Below are positions 27,232 through 40,780 of a stretch of 64,000 bases of DNA, piece after piece. The stretch comes from Sweltsa coloradensis. Its lineage: Eukaryota > Arthropoda > Insecta > Plecoptera > Chloroperlidae. The number at the start of each line of letters is the position of its first letter. Position 1 is the stretch's first letter. The notes under the pieces are model-generated. The model saw nothing but the letters and a program-made list of their open reading frames with translations. It made no database searches and was not told where the DNA came from. The stretch lies in NCBI GenBank assembly GCA_024449915.1, contig JAMZAV010000102.1, positions 1 to 64,000 on the forward strand. The letters are read 5' to 3'. The position numbers were made by a program, and so were the translations under genes.

Positions 27232-27930
27232 TTAAAGACAATAATTGTAGGCTTTAAGATTTAATATTTGTTTTAATTTTTGTTTGAAATGGTTATAGCT
27301 TGAAAGGTTTTTAATGGAGCCTGAAAGATGGTTATAAAGAGATTTATGTTTGTAGTCTGAGTTTACGCAGCTTCGTAGTCCAAGTTTTGTGTGATATGAA
27401 TGAATTTAGCTGTAAGTGTGTGTTATTTTTAAGTGTGTCATGATCAGGGACATCCGCATTTACTGAGTAGCTATGTACATATTTTTTGTTACTAACATTG
27501 ATTTGAGAATATAAAAAAATTAAATTGTGAGGAATTGTGGCGTATAAAAAAGAGTTTACAGTGTTCTGTGGGATTTAGAGAACAAAGAGCTCGAATTGCT
27601 TTTTTTGTGTAATAAATATTTTGTTAGTGTGGGTCGATAAACCACAAAATTCAATCAATAGCGTATATACTATTCAAATAATGAGTAGGCCTTAGGGTTG
27701 TTACTTATCTACTTGATGATCCTTATGGCATAACATGATGGATAAAGTTTTGGTATCAGGGTATTGATAATAATATGATCGTGCCATGTTAAATGTTGGT
27801 CTATTGTTATGCCTAGAAACACATTTGATGTAACTTGTTTAATATTTGAATCATCTGTATAGTTAGGTAGGTAGGGTATCTTATTTAAAGATTTACTCTT
27901 CTGAATTGAATACAAGAAGAGTTCTATTCA
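27232..27930 (-). mobile_element. Non-LTR retrotransposon fragment: post-RT C-terminal region
   Basis: The minus-strand frame 27915-27709 encodes SNVFLGITIDQHLTWHDHI, then a region ending CYAIR, which is the segment that follows the RT catalytic domain in jockey/CR1-type pol. Further left, 27370-27232, the minus strand encodes HKSLYNHLSGSIKNLSSYNH, then FKQKLKQILNLKAYNY and a stop, the usual C-terminal end. Frame is lost between the two. The catalytic FADD part and everything 5' are missing. It differs in sequence from the fragments at 5657 and 60815. Confidence 0.75.
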
Positions 27931-29067
27931 TAAGACGAACCTGCACTACTTGTGGCCCACACGGTTTAATTCGTGATCAATTGAAACTGAAATTTAGATT
28001 GATGATTATTGTTGGGAGTAAACTTCTACTTTGTGTCGACTTTAAGACACCAGTTCGTGTCGGCTTTACGGTCCCATCTGTCTACAAAGATCTAGGGCAA
28101 TCTAACGCACGACTGTGGCTGATCGAGAACTAGATACGAGTAATTAAAGTATTCTTGTTACTAACCCCAGAGCGTTGAAAACTATATTGAAGAGTGAGCT
28201 CTTCTATTCTCAATGAAACTGTCTTGCTTTCAAAGTGACGCATGAAAGATTCGAATATGTAGACTACCCTTGATTGAATTTAGTAGTATTTCTTGATTTT
28301 GCTGCGTAAAATTCATGATCGAATACAAATTTGTATTTACAATTTTTAAAATACGTAAACATTATTCTCGAAATTCAAAGTGGCGTTGGAAAAAACTAGA
28401 ACTGTTTTCTAGATAATACAGAATTCAAAATAACAAAGCAATAGTCTATTTTTGTGTAACAAAAGTGATTTTCTTGCAGAATTCAAGAGCTTTAAAAGTA
28501 ATGTTTGCTCATAGAACTAGGTGTTTCTTATTATTTCTAAGACAATTACAAGCAATCGCAAATGATTGCATTGACAGCGAAATTCAAAATTATATGTAGT
28601 CCGTCCAGTGCTGGCTTCAAGTGAGGTGATTTTACTTCAAACAAACCCAGAAGCTAGTTTAGCTTGATCCTTTGCTTGTGTATGAATGTGAATTCTTCAT
28701 TCCAATCAATGGTTATTATTGTGTAATTTTCTAAATATTTTTGATAAGTACCAAAACATTCCAAAATGCTTTTTCGACTGCTTGTTATTTCGGATCTCAA
28801 AAAATATTTTATACAGGGGCCTACCTGAACATTTTAACAGTTCTTTAAAACTAACTATGATTTTAAAGTTGTGGTGAAGTCACTTTTGGGACTTATCAAA
28901 TTTGACATTGTTTTAACAATACTACCTTGTTGAAAAGACAAACATGCATGTGAAACATGGATATTGACAGTTGATTGTTGTGTTACAAAATTTAGTACAA
29001 CAAAATAATCAAACAACAAAAATAATAATGTTTATATTTAAAAAAATGAATACCATTTTTAAACAAA

Positions 29068-29083
29068 TGGTGGAGGTGCCGGG
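29068..29083 (-). repeat. Solo CCCGGCACCTCCACCA core
   Basis: The + strand reads TGGTGGAGGTGCCGGG, an exact match to the consensus, followed by TA. Flanks do not show the other blocks of families C or D. Confidence 0.7.
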
Positions 29084-30369
29084 TAGAGCTAATATTGATT
29101 TCATTAATCGTAATTTTGAACCAATTAATTGATATCCATTTGTCTAACCTGACTTTGAATATTTAACAGAATTTGCAAACATTTCGCTTCTCGTCATTTG
29201 TTTCAAGTTTGCACTACCTTCATTATCTACCCACATTACCACTAACCCAGCATTTTCATGAATATTTCTCAAAATTTTCAATTATAGTTTTCGTTTTAAT
29301 AATGTGTTTGCTCATGGTCTTTCCTTTATTTCAGTTTTTCTCTAGATTGCTTAATTTTCATAAAAAGTAAGCTTTCATGTTTACTAAATTTGAATTTAAT
29401 TAATGTTGGCAACACAAAGAAGATTTTGATAAAGCGGCCTGTAATAAAGGTTTCTTTAATATTTTGTTACGCAAAGTACTCATTCTCTAATATTCCAAAC
29501 GTCTCTGAGTCACTCACTTAATTTCAAACCTGGAACACCCTAAAAACAATATTGCAATAATCATACCAAAATGTACTTGTTTATTTCTTTTGTCATTATT
29601 TTCAGTTTCGATAAAAGAGATTATTTGCCTACAATTTCTTTTTGTAACATATATACCGGGAAAACATTTAATACTAATTAAATTTACTTTGATTTAATAT
29701 GATACATCAAACCAGTTTTATTTATTGTTTCATCGTCATCGCCATAATATATATGGGTAATATATAAATAGGAACTTTTTAATTGTTATCATACATAATT
29801 TAATTGCTTTGAAGTGCCCTTTTAAATTAATTTTTAACCATAAATTCAACTATTGACATTTTCCTTTGTTAACTAGTACCGATGTCAATGGCAACTTGTA
29901 AAAATTATGTTTTTGGAAATAATGTATCAAAATTATTACACTTGCCAGTAGATGAAAGTAAAATCTTACAGAAAATATATAGGTTTATTATTAGCTTTGA
30001 TGTAAGTAAAGTATGCCGAAAACTTTGAAGAGTCATTACACATTATGGGCGTAGTTATGTAAAACCCATACAAAACTGTGTAATGTAGATTTAATGGTAA
30101 GCAAGTGCATAAACCAAACAGTAAAAACATACGTTAAATAAAATGGCTTATTTTACATGATTCTTAAGTATATTACTTTACACATTTTGTTTCAAAATAT
30201 TTATTTGTTTCTAAAAAATCTTATTCAGTTTTAATTTTTTTCACGTCCCGTTTATTTCATGTTCTTCGATAATTTTCTTACTGTGCCCTTAGTCATTGTG
30301 TATTTTCTCCCTTGTTTTTAGCTGTGGGGGTTAAGGGGGGTGGGTATGTGGGTAAGTGCATGTGACAAC

Positions 30370-30490
30370 CTGAGTGTATTCGTGCGTGTGTGTGCGCGTG
30401 CATGTGACGACCTGTGCGTGTGAATCACTGCCCGTGTGTGTGCGCGTGCATGTGACTACCTGAGCGGTGAATCCCTGCCCGCGTGTAAAT
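30370..30490. repeat. GT-rich minisatellite, two units
   Basis: Two units of about 60 bp, each with GTGTGTGCGCGTGCATGTGAC, then ACCTG, GTGAATC and CTGCCCG. A (G)n/(GT)n-rich patch precedes it near 30330-30365. Confidence 0.7.
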
Positions 30491-31060
30491 GTCACGTCCC
30501 GGGCAAGCCCAGCTACCCGATGGACGGCCGATTGGAAAGCTCATCCCATGTTTACACAACCTCTCCAGCCCTGTGTTTACTTGCAATATCCATGTAGTTT
30601 GCTAGTGCTTGTATATACACACTGCATGCTAATTTGATAGTACGGCTATTGTTTATTTGTCCGGTACACAAAACAAATGGAAGTGTAATACATTACCAGG
30701 GCAGGTAGAAAAACAGGCAATATACAAGTCCAACAAGAAAATGTGTTGATGGTGTAGCCGCGGGGTTGGCCACACTTTTGCATGATTGATTGCTACGTTC
30801 TAGTTACAAACGTTAAACGAACATTGGTCCCTGTGGCATTTATTCCCTCCATCTAGCGAGAAACGAACGGTGAGAGCGGTACTCGTTTCATTTTAGATCG
30901 AAGCTACAAAGGATGCGCTGTAGCTTTCAATATAACAAGTGAGGCAGAGGTAAACCTTCCATGAAGTCGCAATTATTATGTAATGCGAGAGGTGGATCCT
31001 GCAGTCGAGTAGGCCTACTGTTCTATTGAAGAGGTGTAGAAGGTGGAGTACAAAAACTGT

Positions 31061-31125
31061 TCCTCTGGGATCAAATCCAGGCCGCTCGCGTCTCCCCACT
31101 GAGCTCACCAGTGGCGGCAGGATTA
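31061..31125 (-). mobile_element. tRNA-derived SINE head
   Basis: The minus strand reads CTGGTGAGCTCAGTGGGGAGACGC (A-box-like) and, about 12 bp later, CCTGGATTTGATCCCAGAGG (B-box-like with a T-stem). The body probably continues left of 31061 on the minus strand; its end was not located. Confidence 0.5.
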
Positions 31126-34072
31126 AACATGCTGTCTTTCCCTTAGATATTTATTACAACATGTTATTTTAGGCTGTGTTCCAGCGATTGATGTAGCGGG
31201 TCCACAAACTACAAAAGACCACCTTTCAAGGCGCAATTAACAGTTTTAGGTTCATTTTAAAGCACAGATACCAGCTTTCTGCAGCCTCTGCACTTATTTA
31301 TGACAATATAATATTTAAAAAATTGTTTTCAAATATTTACAAATCTTTAATATACTATTTTAACACACTAGTTGCAGAATTAATATACTCCACTTGATCT
31401 CGATTGCATACATGTTATCTAAACTAAAGCACACTTTCCAAAATGGTGGATAGTAATGATTATAAAGGACAATCGGAAACATAAATAAAAGTATGCTAAA
31501 TTTTATAGTGTTATAAAAATACCAAACTTCTCCATCTAGAACAGGGGTTTACTTACAAACCCTAAGTGACAATAGCGTTATTGTTTTAACAAAGTTGTCG
31601 CTGTAGATCGACATTGCCACACGAGAGTTAGTAAAAATAGACCTTCTCGTCGTTGAAGTGACAATAACACCGGTAATATATGCGGTGATCTTGGTTCGGC
31701 ACCATGGTTGCATGTTGCAAGCGATGTCAATATGCGCGTTCGACTTTGCGTCCTATTTGACTCTAACATTAAAAACTATGCGCGAGGTTAAAAAATATAC
31801 TGCACCCATGAGTTATACTAAGCACAGAGCCTGTGGTAACAATGGAGCGTTCATGGAGCTCACATTTTAGGGTTTTCCGTTGATAACCGATCATAAAACA
31901 ATATGTGCGAGCTGAGTGTGTTGTAGAAAAATACCCTTCCACTCTAAAAATGCGATTGAATTTTATTTTCATTTGACCAGTTTCAATTGACAGAGGAAGA
32001 AGTTAACGTTTATCCTTGTCCACTCCAAAACATGGCATACCCGTAACAATATTTGAAATAGCCGGAATGAAAAAGCTTTACTTTAGGTTCAATATCAATT
32101 TGATCAATTTGCTAGAGTTATGAACCATTGAATCGTCAAAAGGAATTCAATATTGCTTTGAAACTACTTTAGTTTCTGGGGATGTTACGTTGCAAACGAA
32201 AATATTGACTTTAAAAGAAACTTAGTTTCTGATTGCTAGTTGCGCAATTGTGCACTATCACTTGCCCGAACCAGTGATAAGAGTGATAGGAAGTGTCGGT
32301 GTTCTCTTGTGCGTGTGCAAGCATCGAGCAACCTGTTTAATGTATGCAAGGCCTCCTATATAATTTATCAGGCCCTACACTAGAGCCGATGTGACGACAC
32401 GCGCTTCATTAATTTAAAACGTCAAATAACAAAATTCCTTCTAACAATTTATTGTATTTGGGAGAAAAACTGCAGATTTTGCCTGGTGTTAATGTCTTTT
32501 TGCGTCAGATAAGAATCAGTGCACAACCAATTTAATGTACACCATAATACTATAATATTCTCAGATCGTTGAAAACTTTAAAGTAACACATACTAAGCAT
32601 GAGTTAGCTTTTTTTTTATCCTGGAGCTACGAATTGGAAGTAGGAATCAGCAAGGTGTAAACTGTACACTAGCTCAAACTAAAAACACAAACAACTTAAT
32701 CTTTTGATACGTTTTTCAACTTCTCTCCCCCTCTTCTTTCTACCCACCCTTGGGAGAGTTTCTCAATTAATTATTTCTTCTTAGATAATACGTTGGTTCT
32801 AGTGACCCTATCATACTATGGATCTTCATTTACGTCTTCTGTCGCTAGGACTGAGTGATTTGTATAGTGTGCAAGCTTGCGCTAACTTAATAAAAACACC
32901 ATGAAAAGTCTAGACCAGCAGTTTCTATACCACCAACCCACTTGGCGCCCAGTGTAGGGCTATAACGTGCGGTTAAACTGTAATAATTGCAACAACACGC
33001 GTCAATTTGTATTTACCAAGTTATAACAAAATATATAAATAATGTTAATATGTTTTTCCATCGAAAACTTTGCACGAGTATGGCATTGTTGCTTAGAATT
33101 ATGTATCAGACATTATTTGATATGATTTTTTAAAGAAATAAACAGTTTATGTTGTTAGTGTTGTTTTAAGGCACTCAGCAGTTGAGTTATCAGTGCAAGA
33201 TGGGTTGATGCGCAAACCATTATGCCGTTATATTTTTGGTATGTTTCCTTGATAAAAGCATTAATTGACTTCTATCTATTCTCGAGAAATTTCATTTTTT
33301 ATAATGTTTGTAACCCTTCAACGTATTTATTTGAATTTTATTGGCCAGTTAGCAAATACAATTTTTAAGTGGTATTCTTGCTTGTACTACATCCACGAAT
33401 ATCGTGTCGTTTCACAGTAATACGTGCATGCAGGCTTGTTTAACCTGTCTGTTACGAGTTATATAAACAATATTTACGTACAATAACTGGTCTAGCCCTC
33501 ATATTTTATTTCCTGCTACTACTACTAACGAATATATTGGGGTCCTTCTGCAAGTTAACACGTAAAATATTTTTTGCAATGTCTCATTTTAGACTATGAT
33601 TACAATTATTGATATAATTTTATAATTAATATTATTATTACAATATGAGATGAGCGAAACTCTTTCCATGGGTTGTGATATTCTCAAATGTATGTGCAGG
33701 GTATGGGTAGTCTAAACAACATTAACACCTTAATTATTGAGTTTTTAAATTGTCCTAAAATAAACTGACTTTACCATTTACATTTCTTCCTTCTCATCTA
33801 TGTGTACACTCTTCATTTGAGTTTCGCCCCTCTCGTGATGCCCCCCCCCAGTCCACCCCATTTAGCCGCACCCGCGCACTCTAATGTATTATATTTGTCC
33901 GTCTCTTCGCAGTCAATCTTACCTCAAGTCTAAACAGTTTTCGCAACTCACTTTTACAGACAACACAATGTTAAGACACTCATGTTCAAATTACTCGCAT
34001 ATCCATTCAACGCCTATTGCAAACAAGCGTTATTTGTTTTCATTTCTATCAATATATAAATATTAAAATTGT
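31126..34072. other. Intron sequence, nothing coding recognised
   Basis: AT-rich sequence with short chance frames and homopolymer runs (T near 32610, C near 33840). No exon, RNA gene or repeat family identified. Confidence 0.4.
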
Positions 34073-34288
34073 ATGGGAATTGGAAAGATCCCAAGACGGA
34101 AATTCGAAGAGGCAGATTGGAAGGAAAACGCGAGGGGAAAAGTGCGAGTGGCGTGTATAAGCTTGATTAAAAAATGTGTAAGAGATGGATGGGAGTCATG
34201 GGATGAAATTAAGGCTGAGAAGAAGTGGAATAGGAAAAAGTGGAGGGGAATTACAGAAGAGACAGGAGAAAGACAACAACGACGTTAG
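34073..34288 (+). pseudogene. Remnant of non-LTR retrotransposon C-terminus (RTE-like)
   Basis: A 71-codon frame rich in Lys, Arg, Glu and Trp. Its second half (SWDEIKAEKKWNRKKWRGIT) resembles the C-terminal end of endonuclease/RT proteins of RTE-type retrotransposons, which often end with a W-E-E-I-K-A-E-x-x-W-x-D-R-x-x-W-R pattern. The frame lacks any catalytic domain. The identification rests on this pattern alone. Confidence 0.4.
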
Positions 34289-35190
34289 TCTGGCAATTGA
34301 CAATTTCTTGCTCGAGGCAGGGGTTAACCACCGCTGGACGCAACATGGGTGGTATCGTTAGAGATTATTGAGACCATCTATTATACGGACGTCATCTCAA
34401 GTATTCAAAAGGACGCAACCATATCAATGCCCCATAGAAAAGTACTGATTATTTCCGGTGGAATTGTAGCTTGTTATGACCCCGGGGCCTCCGGTTGATA
34501 AATTATTGTCGAGACTTCTTTCATCATGTGGCTCGGAGAGTTTGAGAGAGTTGAAGCGAATGAGGGTAGAAGTTTTCGCAGATGGCGTCTATGTATAATG
34601 AATATTCTTAGGATCAGTGCATCGAGTTCAGTTAAAAAATATATTCTTCCGAAGTTTCAAACTGCACATCATCTTAGGATAGATGCATTTCAAGATAGAA
34701 TGTGAAACTTTTCCAACGTTGTTCAGCGTATCATAAAGAAGAGTCTCGTAACTGATAACTTAATGGACCTACATTTTACGTACCTACTTGGATAGATTGC
34801 TTATGGCTTGAACCGGAGCATGTGTGCAGGTCTTATAAATAGGTCAACAGATTCCAATAGTCAATAAACGCCATCACAGCGTTAACGCCAGATATGGGCA
34901 ATACCGACCCATTCAGTTCCCAACTCAGGTACCGTTAAACTGCAAGGTTTGCCATTTAAGTTTAATTTAGAACCGATTTGAGTATTTTCATGAAGCTTGG
35001 AAAGAGGACGAACTGCCCCGTTCATATGATGAGCTTTATCCAAGCTCGTTTCGGAGTAGAATATGTTTTGTGTCGTACGCTTATATTGTATTATCTTCCG
35101 AACACAGAACTTCATTCTGCACATTAAATTTATCTAACATCGAAATAGTTAGTAAGGCTAGCAGAGCTCTTCAATATGCGTCACTTTTCT
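34289..35190. other. Intron sequence, nothing recognised
   Basis: Moderately AT-rich, unassigned. An 80-codon minus-strand frame at 34882-35124 has no recognisable signature. Confidence 0.4.
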
Positions 35191-35465
35191 GTGCGTGAGT
35201 CACGTCTCACGACAAGAACCGAACATGACCTGCGATTGACAAGCGGTTTTTGTTGGCATTGCCTTCAACAAGGATGATGCCTGGTGAGTGGTGACCATTG
35301 GGGACAGAGGGGCGGAGCTAGCCCCCACAAAGTTTGAATATGTATCTACTCAGCACCTCCACCAACAGAAGTTGAACGCGGGAATATTCATGGTATAATA
35401 AGGTAGACTTTGCTCCCTGTTTTTCATTCCGCGTACCCGTGCTTGTCATTATTATTTTGTTATAT
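35191..35465 (+). repeat. Dispersed repeat family D, copy 3
   Basis: Blocks in order: GTGCGTGAGTCACGTCTCAC, CAAGAACCGAACATGACCTG, GATTGACAAGCG, TTGGCATTGCCTTCAACA, then CAGCACCTCCACCA (35351-35364), GACTTTGCTCCCTG and CCGCGTACCCGTGC, ending in an AT-rich ATTATTATTTTGTTAT tail. It is one of the two most complete + orientation copies, with 56910-57240. Confidence 0.7.
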
Positions 35466-37109
35466 CCGTGTCTGTATTACGAACATATAAAAAGTAGGTA
35501 GCATACAATTTATATTATTATTAAAAATAACCACTTAGCAAAAAAAAAACGTAAATCAAGTTTTGATCGATTTTTGTCTTCGTTTTACCTTAGTCGATTT
35601 TTTTGTGCTTGGGGTGAAAATGAGGGCACTGAAAGTTTCAAGCTCAATGTTGAGAAAGGTGAAACATTATTGATGGATTCTTTTCAAATTAATTATATTC
35701 GAACCCTATTTTTACAACATAGTTTCCTAAACATGTTTGATTATTTTGGGTATCAGAAATTGTACACCCTCGTCCAGAAGTAAATCAAGTCTGAGTCCAG
35801 TAGATACAGCTAGACCCCTTGATTTACTTATGTTCGAGGCTGTACATACAACAGAAATGGCTAACGTTGTACAGAGTCGTGCCTACAATCGGAGGACTAC
35901 AGCTCATTACTCGATTTAAAAAATAGTTTATAATATTATTTTTTAAATATTAACATTTATAAATAACTCGAATAGCATCGCAGCCATGTTTCTGATGAGT
36001 TTGCTGAACATGATCGTTCCACTTGCATGGGTACGCAAGCTGTCGTTTGTTAGACATATGTTTAACGCATAACTTTCATCGTGTTGTAGTCGCAATTCTG
36101 CCGTAGGGGTTTAAGAGGCACATGGTTATTCACCATGCAGATGCAAATTTGAGTATTTTGAATCTAGACGTTGACATAAAATGTATTAACCAAAATTTGC
36201 AAGGACGTGAAATATGTGTGCATTTATTTAATATAAACTCATATTGTTATATCTGGAGTTCTCACCGAATTAAGAAAACCACACACATTCAATTTTTTTT
36301 GCTATGATGCTCCAAAATCATCGATTTCATTAATCATAATGGACATTATAAATTATATAATAGCGATTGAAAATATTGCGTGCAATTTAAAATTAAGTTA
36401 ACTCGTAATTTTATGATTTGCTTGCGAAAATTTTACATGTCTTCAAGTAAATATACATGTTTTAAACATATCACGCTCAAGGTCGACTCTCTTCACCAAT
36501 TTATCTATCAACTGGCAATCTAAACGAGAACATTTGTTATAATACTCAAATTATTACGTTCATGAAAATATTACAATAATAATAGTTAAATAATTATGGA
36601 TATAAGTTATGCAAGCTAATGCTACACATGGGATTAATGTTGGATTTCGGCCGCTGCAGGGCATGGTTACGGTGAGCTAATGCTTGTTTATGACCAGAAT
36701 CTGATAGATGATCGACGCTGGGATTTTGGTTGATATCTGACAGACAAAATACGACAGAAAATGGCACGGTTCTGCACGACATACCCATGATTAAACATAA
36801 TGCTATCTACGTGACAGTGACAGCAATTATTGGTTTTTCTATTCCGCATATTTTGTCTCTACAATATATTCCAACGACATTTGGATGGGAATGTGGGTTT
36901 ATTTTTTATGCAATCCGTAAATTAAAATTTCTACTCCAACCCTTTTGTTTGTTTGAGGTATGTGGGTGTTAAACCTTGTTCCATTCTTCCAGTGAAATTC
37001 TTCCAACATTAGCTAAATTCAAATTCCTTTATTACGGTCAGTATTGGTGATTCTTTACATTTGTCCGTACTCTTGTCTAGTGGATGTCTGCTAATATCTA
37101 ATACCGATA
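35466..37109. other. Intron sequence, nothing recognised
   Basis: AT-rich with several open frames of 60-80 codons, none with a recognisable domain or splice support. Confidence 0.4.
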
Positions 37110-37375
37110 GAGGAGCTCATGGCTTAGTTTCGAGGATCTACTTCGATATGTTGTCAGACGTCAGTCTAATCCCATCCACTCGCGATCCTGACTAAAGGTT
37201 TGCCCAGGTTTGCTCACTCATAAGCAAATACCGAGTATTAATCGTATTCTCCGTTGGGTAATCCTCCCCAACTATTCAAACACCGTAATAACCTAGTTTG
37301 TACTACGAACAGGGTCTCAGCGAGCAGAGTGGTGTGTTCCTATCCCTACGAAAGAGTGGTTTTAATGAATAATTT
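37110..37375 (+). mobile_element. Possible degenerate tRNA-derived SINE
   Basis: Contains GGAGCTCATGGCTTAG (A-box-like), GTCTAATCCCATCC in the B-box position and then CTGACTAAAGGTTTGCCCAGG. The last block matches the CTCACTAAAGGTTTTTCCAAG block at the same distance downstream of the B box in the SINE at 41925. It is read as an older copy of that family. The right edge is uncertain. Confidence 0.4.
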
Positions 37376-37514
37376 TCATCTCTTAAGATAAATATAGTCC
37401 AAGTTTGTATGAAAAGCTATGTCAATACTGTTAGCGAATGAATAAATGTTTTATATAGGAGTTTAACAAGATATTCATCTTGTGACCTGATAAATTATAG
37501 TTTAAAAACAAATT

Positions 37515-37615
37515 ACTGAGGACTACCGGTGACAGAACTCGAACCAGCAGCCTCTTGGATTGGAGCCACGTGCGCTGTCAATGAGCCATCTCTTTCACGC
37601 ACGTGCTTGTATCTA
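37515..37615 (-). mobile_element. tRNA-derived SINE or pseudo-tRNA
   Basis: The minus strand reads GAGATGGCTCATTGACAGCGC (A-box-like), then CTGCTGGTTCGAGTTCTGTCAC (B box). The spacing fits a tRNA head. No acceptor stem is formed. Confidence 0.5.
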
Positions 37616-39823
37616 TCTGAAACATTTTTTCAGTTTTAACATTGCAAAACGAATTATAATAACGTTATTCATTTACCGCCTTGGTTTCAGTTTGGTCATC
37701 AACTAACTCGTTTAAAACCTTCCAATGTTTTTGTTCAATTAAATTTCAAGTGTTTAATTTTCTATTTAACCTCGTTTTGAAACATTCGCAGTTCGCTTAA
37801 TTAACAAAATGAAAAAATAATACATTCAAATTAGCCAGTTTGTTATATTTTCGAGTTTTGTGAGGTTCTTATAATGTGCTTTTGTACAATAATATAAAAT
37901 ATGAATAAAAAAAGTTGGTTTGAAAACAGATGGGATGCATATATTTGAATAGGTTTTACCATTCAAATTTTCGCCATTCTCCCCTGACTGAAAAATTAGC
38001 ATTTGGTTTGCTGTGAAAATGCGCGCTGGAGGTATAAAATCCACTTATATTCTGCTGAGTTGACAATTGTTGACAAAAGGAAGAAAATCGCACCTCTTTA
38101 GTCCACCACGTGACGGGCGAACGTGTCGGCGTACAAGCGCTGGAAGTCCCGACGACGTCGTCGCTTTTTTATCCGGGAAAAGCGATGAAGTCTGTGATAG
38201 CCAAGAGCTCCTCACAAAAACAACGAACGGTTACGAGTTCATTCAATAGCTCTCAGAGTTTTTTTAAGGGCGGATTATGAACGAACGAAGTGAGAGAACT
38301 TTTCACTCAATACATGAAATTAACAGATGTCTTTGTCTGTCACTCTTTCTTTAATACTCTAAACAACTAAATACTGTAATGACTGTTCACCGCATTATTA
38401 GCTCCGTGATAATTTGGGATTAGTTCTAAGACTGTGACTTAAAATTATGGTAATAGTGAATATAAAACAATTAATTATCTCAGAGGAAATTTGTGTCTAA
38501 AACAACATTCTATTGTAAACGGTCTTACATTGACTATTTAAAGAAAGATAAAGTACATAGATGCATACATAGATGTACGTTCCACGGCAAATAATTGAAC
38601 ATAAATTATGCATCATTGACATACACATTATTGCGGGTAACAATAATAATTGCTGAGGATAATTTAGCAAGTTTGTTTTGTTTCTGAATCACTTGGTTAA
38701 ATATCAAACTCTTTTAGGAGTTGAATTGATTGCTTCGGTAAATTCTGCTTAATTAACAAGGTGCAACAATACACGGATAATCTAAGGATCTTTGTGATAA
38801 TCTCAATTAACGACCGTTTATGAAGTACATACATCACCTGTTAAAACGCTGTTTTTGTGTACTCTATAAAAATCTGTGTTTTCAGTTTGTTTCCATTTGA
38901 TAGCAAAATTGAAACGATTTGTATTCTTAGAACAAAAGTTTGTATTTGTGTCCCTGAAGTATTTAGTACAAGATAGGCAAACTTATCTCCTTGATTCTAG
39001 CAATCAAAATGTGTCTGAAATAAATAGTCGCGATACATCAGCTGAGGAATGTGTGTCAGACGACAAGGGTCTAGGGTAAACTCATTCGTAATGCGGGCAC
39101 ACCTAATGGAATAACGTCTGTTGTTTTGCCGACTGAAATCTCTGAGACACACCCGAGATGGGACTTTGATGTTCTTTTACTCGTAATGGTAGCTGAGGTC
39201 TCTAGAAATTGAATTATTTGTCTTGTTTTTCGCGAGTGTTTGCTGTCTGTAGGGTACACTAGCTAGCAGGCGGAAAAGTGGATATATCTTCAGGTGGCTT
39301 ACTAGGTTAATGGATATGAATTCTCGAGGTTTTGATTTACTGGTTTAATCAGAGTATTTATCTTCTTACTTTTTACTTGTTTTAAATTTTTACTAATTGA
39401 TAAAGTAAGCTTAGCGAAAGCAAACTATTTTCTTATTTGGGAGGTCACTGATTCGATTACAGGTACTGACAACGCTACTTGAACTATCGACAAACTATTT
39501 TAATCATATCATTAAAATTTTAATGATATCACTAAATTTATCGATATTTCAATCTTACTTGTCCGAAATATACATGATGACTGTGGTGACATCACCAAAA
39601 CAATAGTTTTTAGGACCATTACATTTTATGATGTCAGTAACATTTTAATAAAATCATTAACCATTTAATCGATGTACATATCTTACTGGTTTTAAATTTA
39701 CGGTATAACTTGGTTATGTGATTAAAAATTCTTGACGATATCAAAAACAAAATGTCCGTAGTTCAAGCAGGGAATCATCATTGATGTTTAATTCCAAAGA
39801 TTTCCGCCAGCTTAATATCGAAG
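37616..39823. other. Intron sequence with one GC-richer patch
   Basis: Mostly AT-rich. A GC-richer patch at about 38080-38190 contains a 60-codon frame with no domain I recognise and no clear acceptor/donor pair. A weak B-box-like ACTGATTCGATTACAGG lies near 39450. Confidence 0.4.
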
Positions 39824-40496
39824 TTAGGGCTGTGTGGGTCGAGATTTTAGCTGTCGGGCACCTCTGGCCGATAATTTGAAAGTTGAAGAAACATGTCTGA
39901 AAAGTTTTCTGAATGAAAGAGGGCTTTACTTGAAACAGAAAAAAAAAGTTTTTTTGGGCCGGGTGGGGTGGTCGGGACATAACCTCACTATCGGCCATTA
40001 TATGTCGTTTTTTTTGACAATAATGTAGCCAGTTACGCTAGTGCAAAATTAAATTTTGTGAATCGGTTTTCTGGATATAGTTTCTTAACGCCTTTAGCTA
40101 CAACTTCAACTATAAGGACAAATCGATTTCTGAAATAACAGTTAGTGTACGATTTATTTTGTCAAACGGTACAAATACCATTTTTTAAAGTTTTGTATCG
40201 TCTGGCAAAAAAAATCGTACACCAACTGTTATTTCAGAAATCTATTTGTCCTTATAGTTGAAGTTGTAGCTAAAGGTGTTAAGAAACTATATCCAGAAAA
40301 CCGATTCACAAAATAAAATTTTGCACTAGCGTAACTGGCTACACTATTGTCAAAAAAACGACATATAATAACCGATAGTGAGGTTATGTCCCGACCAAAA
40401 AATTTTTTTCGCTGTTTTATTAAAGGTACTCTTTCATTCAGCCAACTTTCATGGACTTCCAAGGTTTTGACCCTACCCTTATTACAATAGCCTTAA
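39824..40496. mobile_element. Foldback element 2 with TTAAGGCTATT-like termini
   Basis: A large inverted repeat of about 670 bp centred near 40180. The right end reads AATAGCCTTAA, the same terminus as foldback element 1; the left end is degenerate (TTAGGGCTGTG). Inner arms match well, for example AACAGTTAGTGTACGAT against ATCGTACACCAACTGTT and GACATAACCTCACTATCGG against CCGATAGTGAGGTTATGTC. Opposing frames of 64 and 77 codons reflect the inverted arms. The shared terminus makes this a second member of one non-autonomous family, although the bodies differ. Confidence 0.75.
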
Positions 40497-40499
40497 CAA

Positions 40500-40780
40500 T
40501 TTCGAAGTTTCGGGTCGGGTATGGAAACGATACTCGTACATTAATTTTACTTGTGAAGAAAATAATACAACATTACAGTTTTTTCCAAAATCAATTTCTA
40601 TTGTCTGGACCGGCACCTCCACCAAGATAGTATGAAAATCCTGTACCGGCCTGCATCCCAGAGAAATATATTTTTTCGTTACCCGGAAATTGTGTAACCT
40701 TTTCTGGACCATCAGGTTGGCCCATAAAGCCCAACATGACCTGAAATTTTAGATAGACGAACACCACTAAACGAAGTTAA
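40500..40780 (+). repeat. Dispersed repeat family C, copy 2
   Basis: Contains TTTCGGGTCGGGTATGG, ATTGTCTGGACCGGCACCTCC (core 40610-40624), TTACCCGGAAATTGTGTAACC and GACCTGAAATTTTAGATA, in the same order as 17310-17640. It directly follows foldback element 2. Confidence 0.55.

Larger units (their letters stand above)
27931..31060. other. Intron sequence, nothing coding recognised
   Basis: AT-rich, with a solo core motif at 29068-29083 and a GT-rich minisatellite near 30370-30490. Short open frames show no domain signature. Confidence 0.4.

Noticed and set aside
27709..27915. Small independent host protein of 68 codons
   Set aside because: The FLGITIDQHLTWHDH segment is the post-RT part of a non-LTR retrotransposon.
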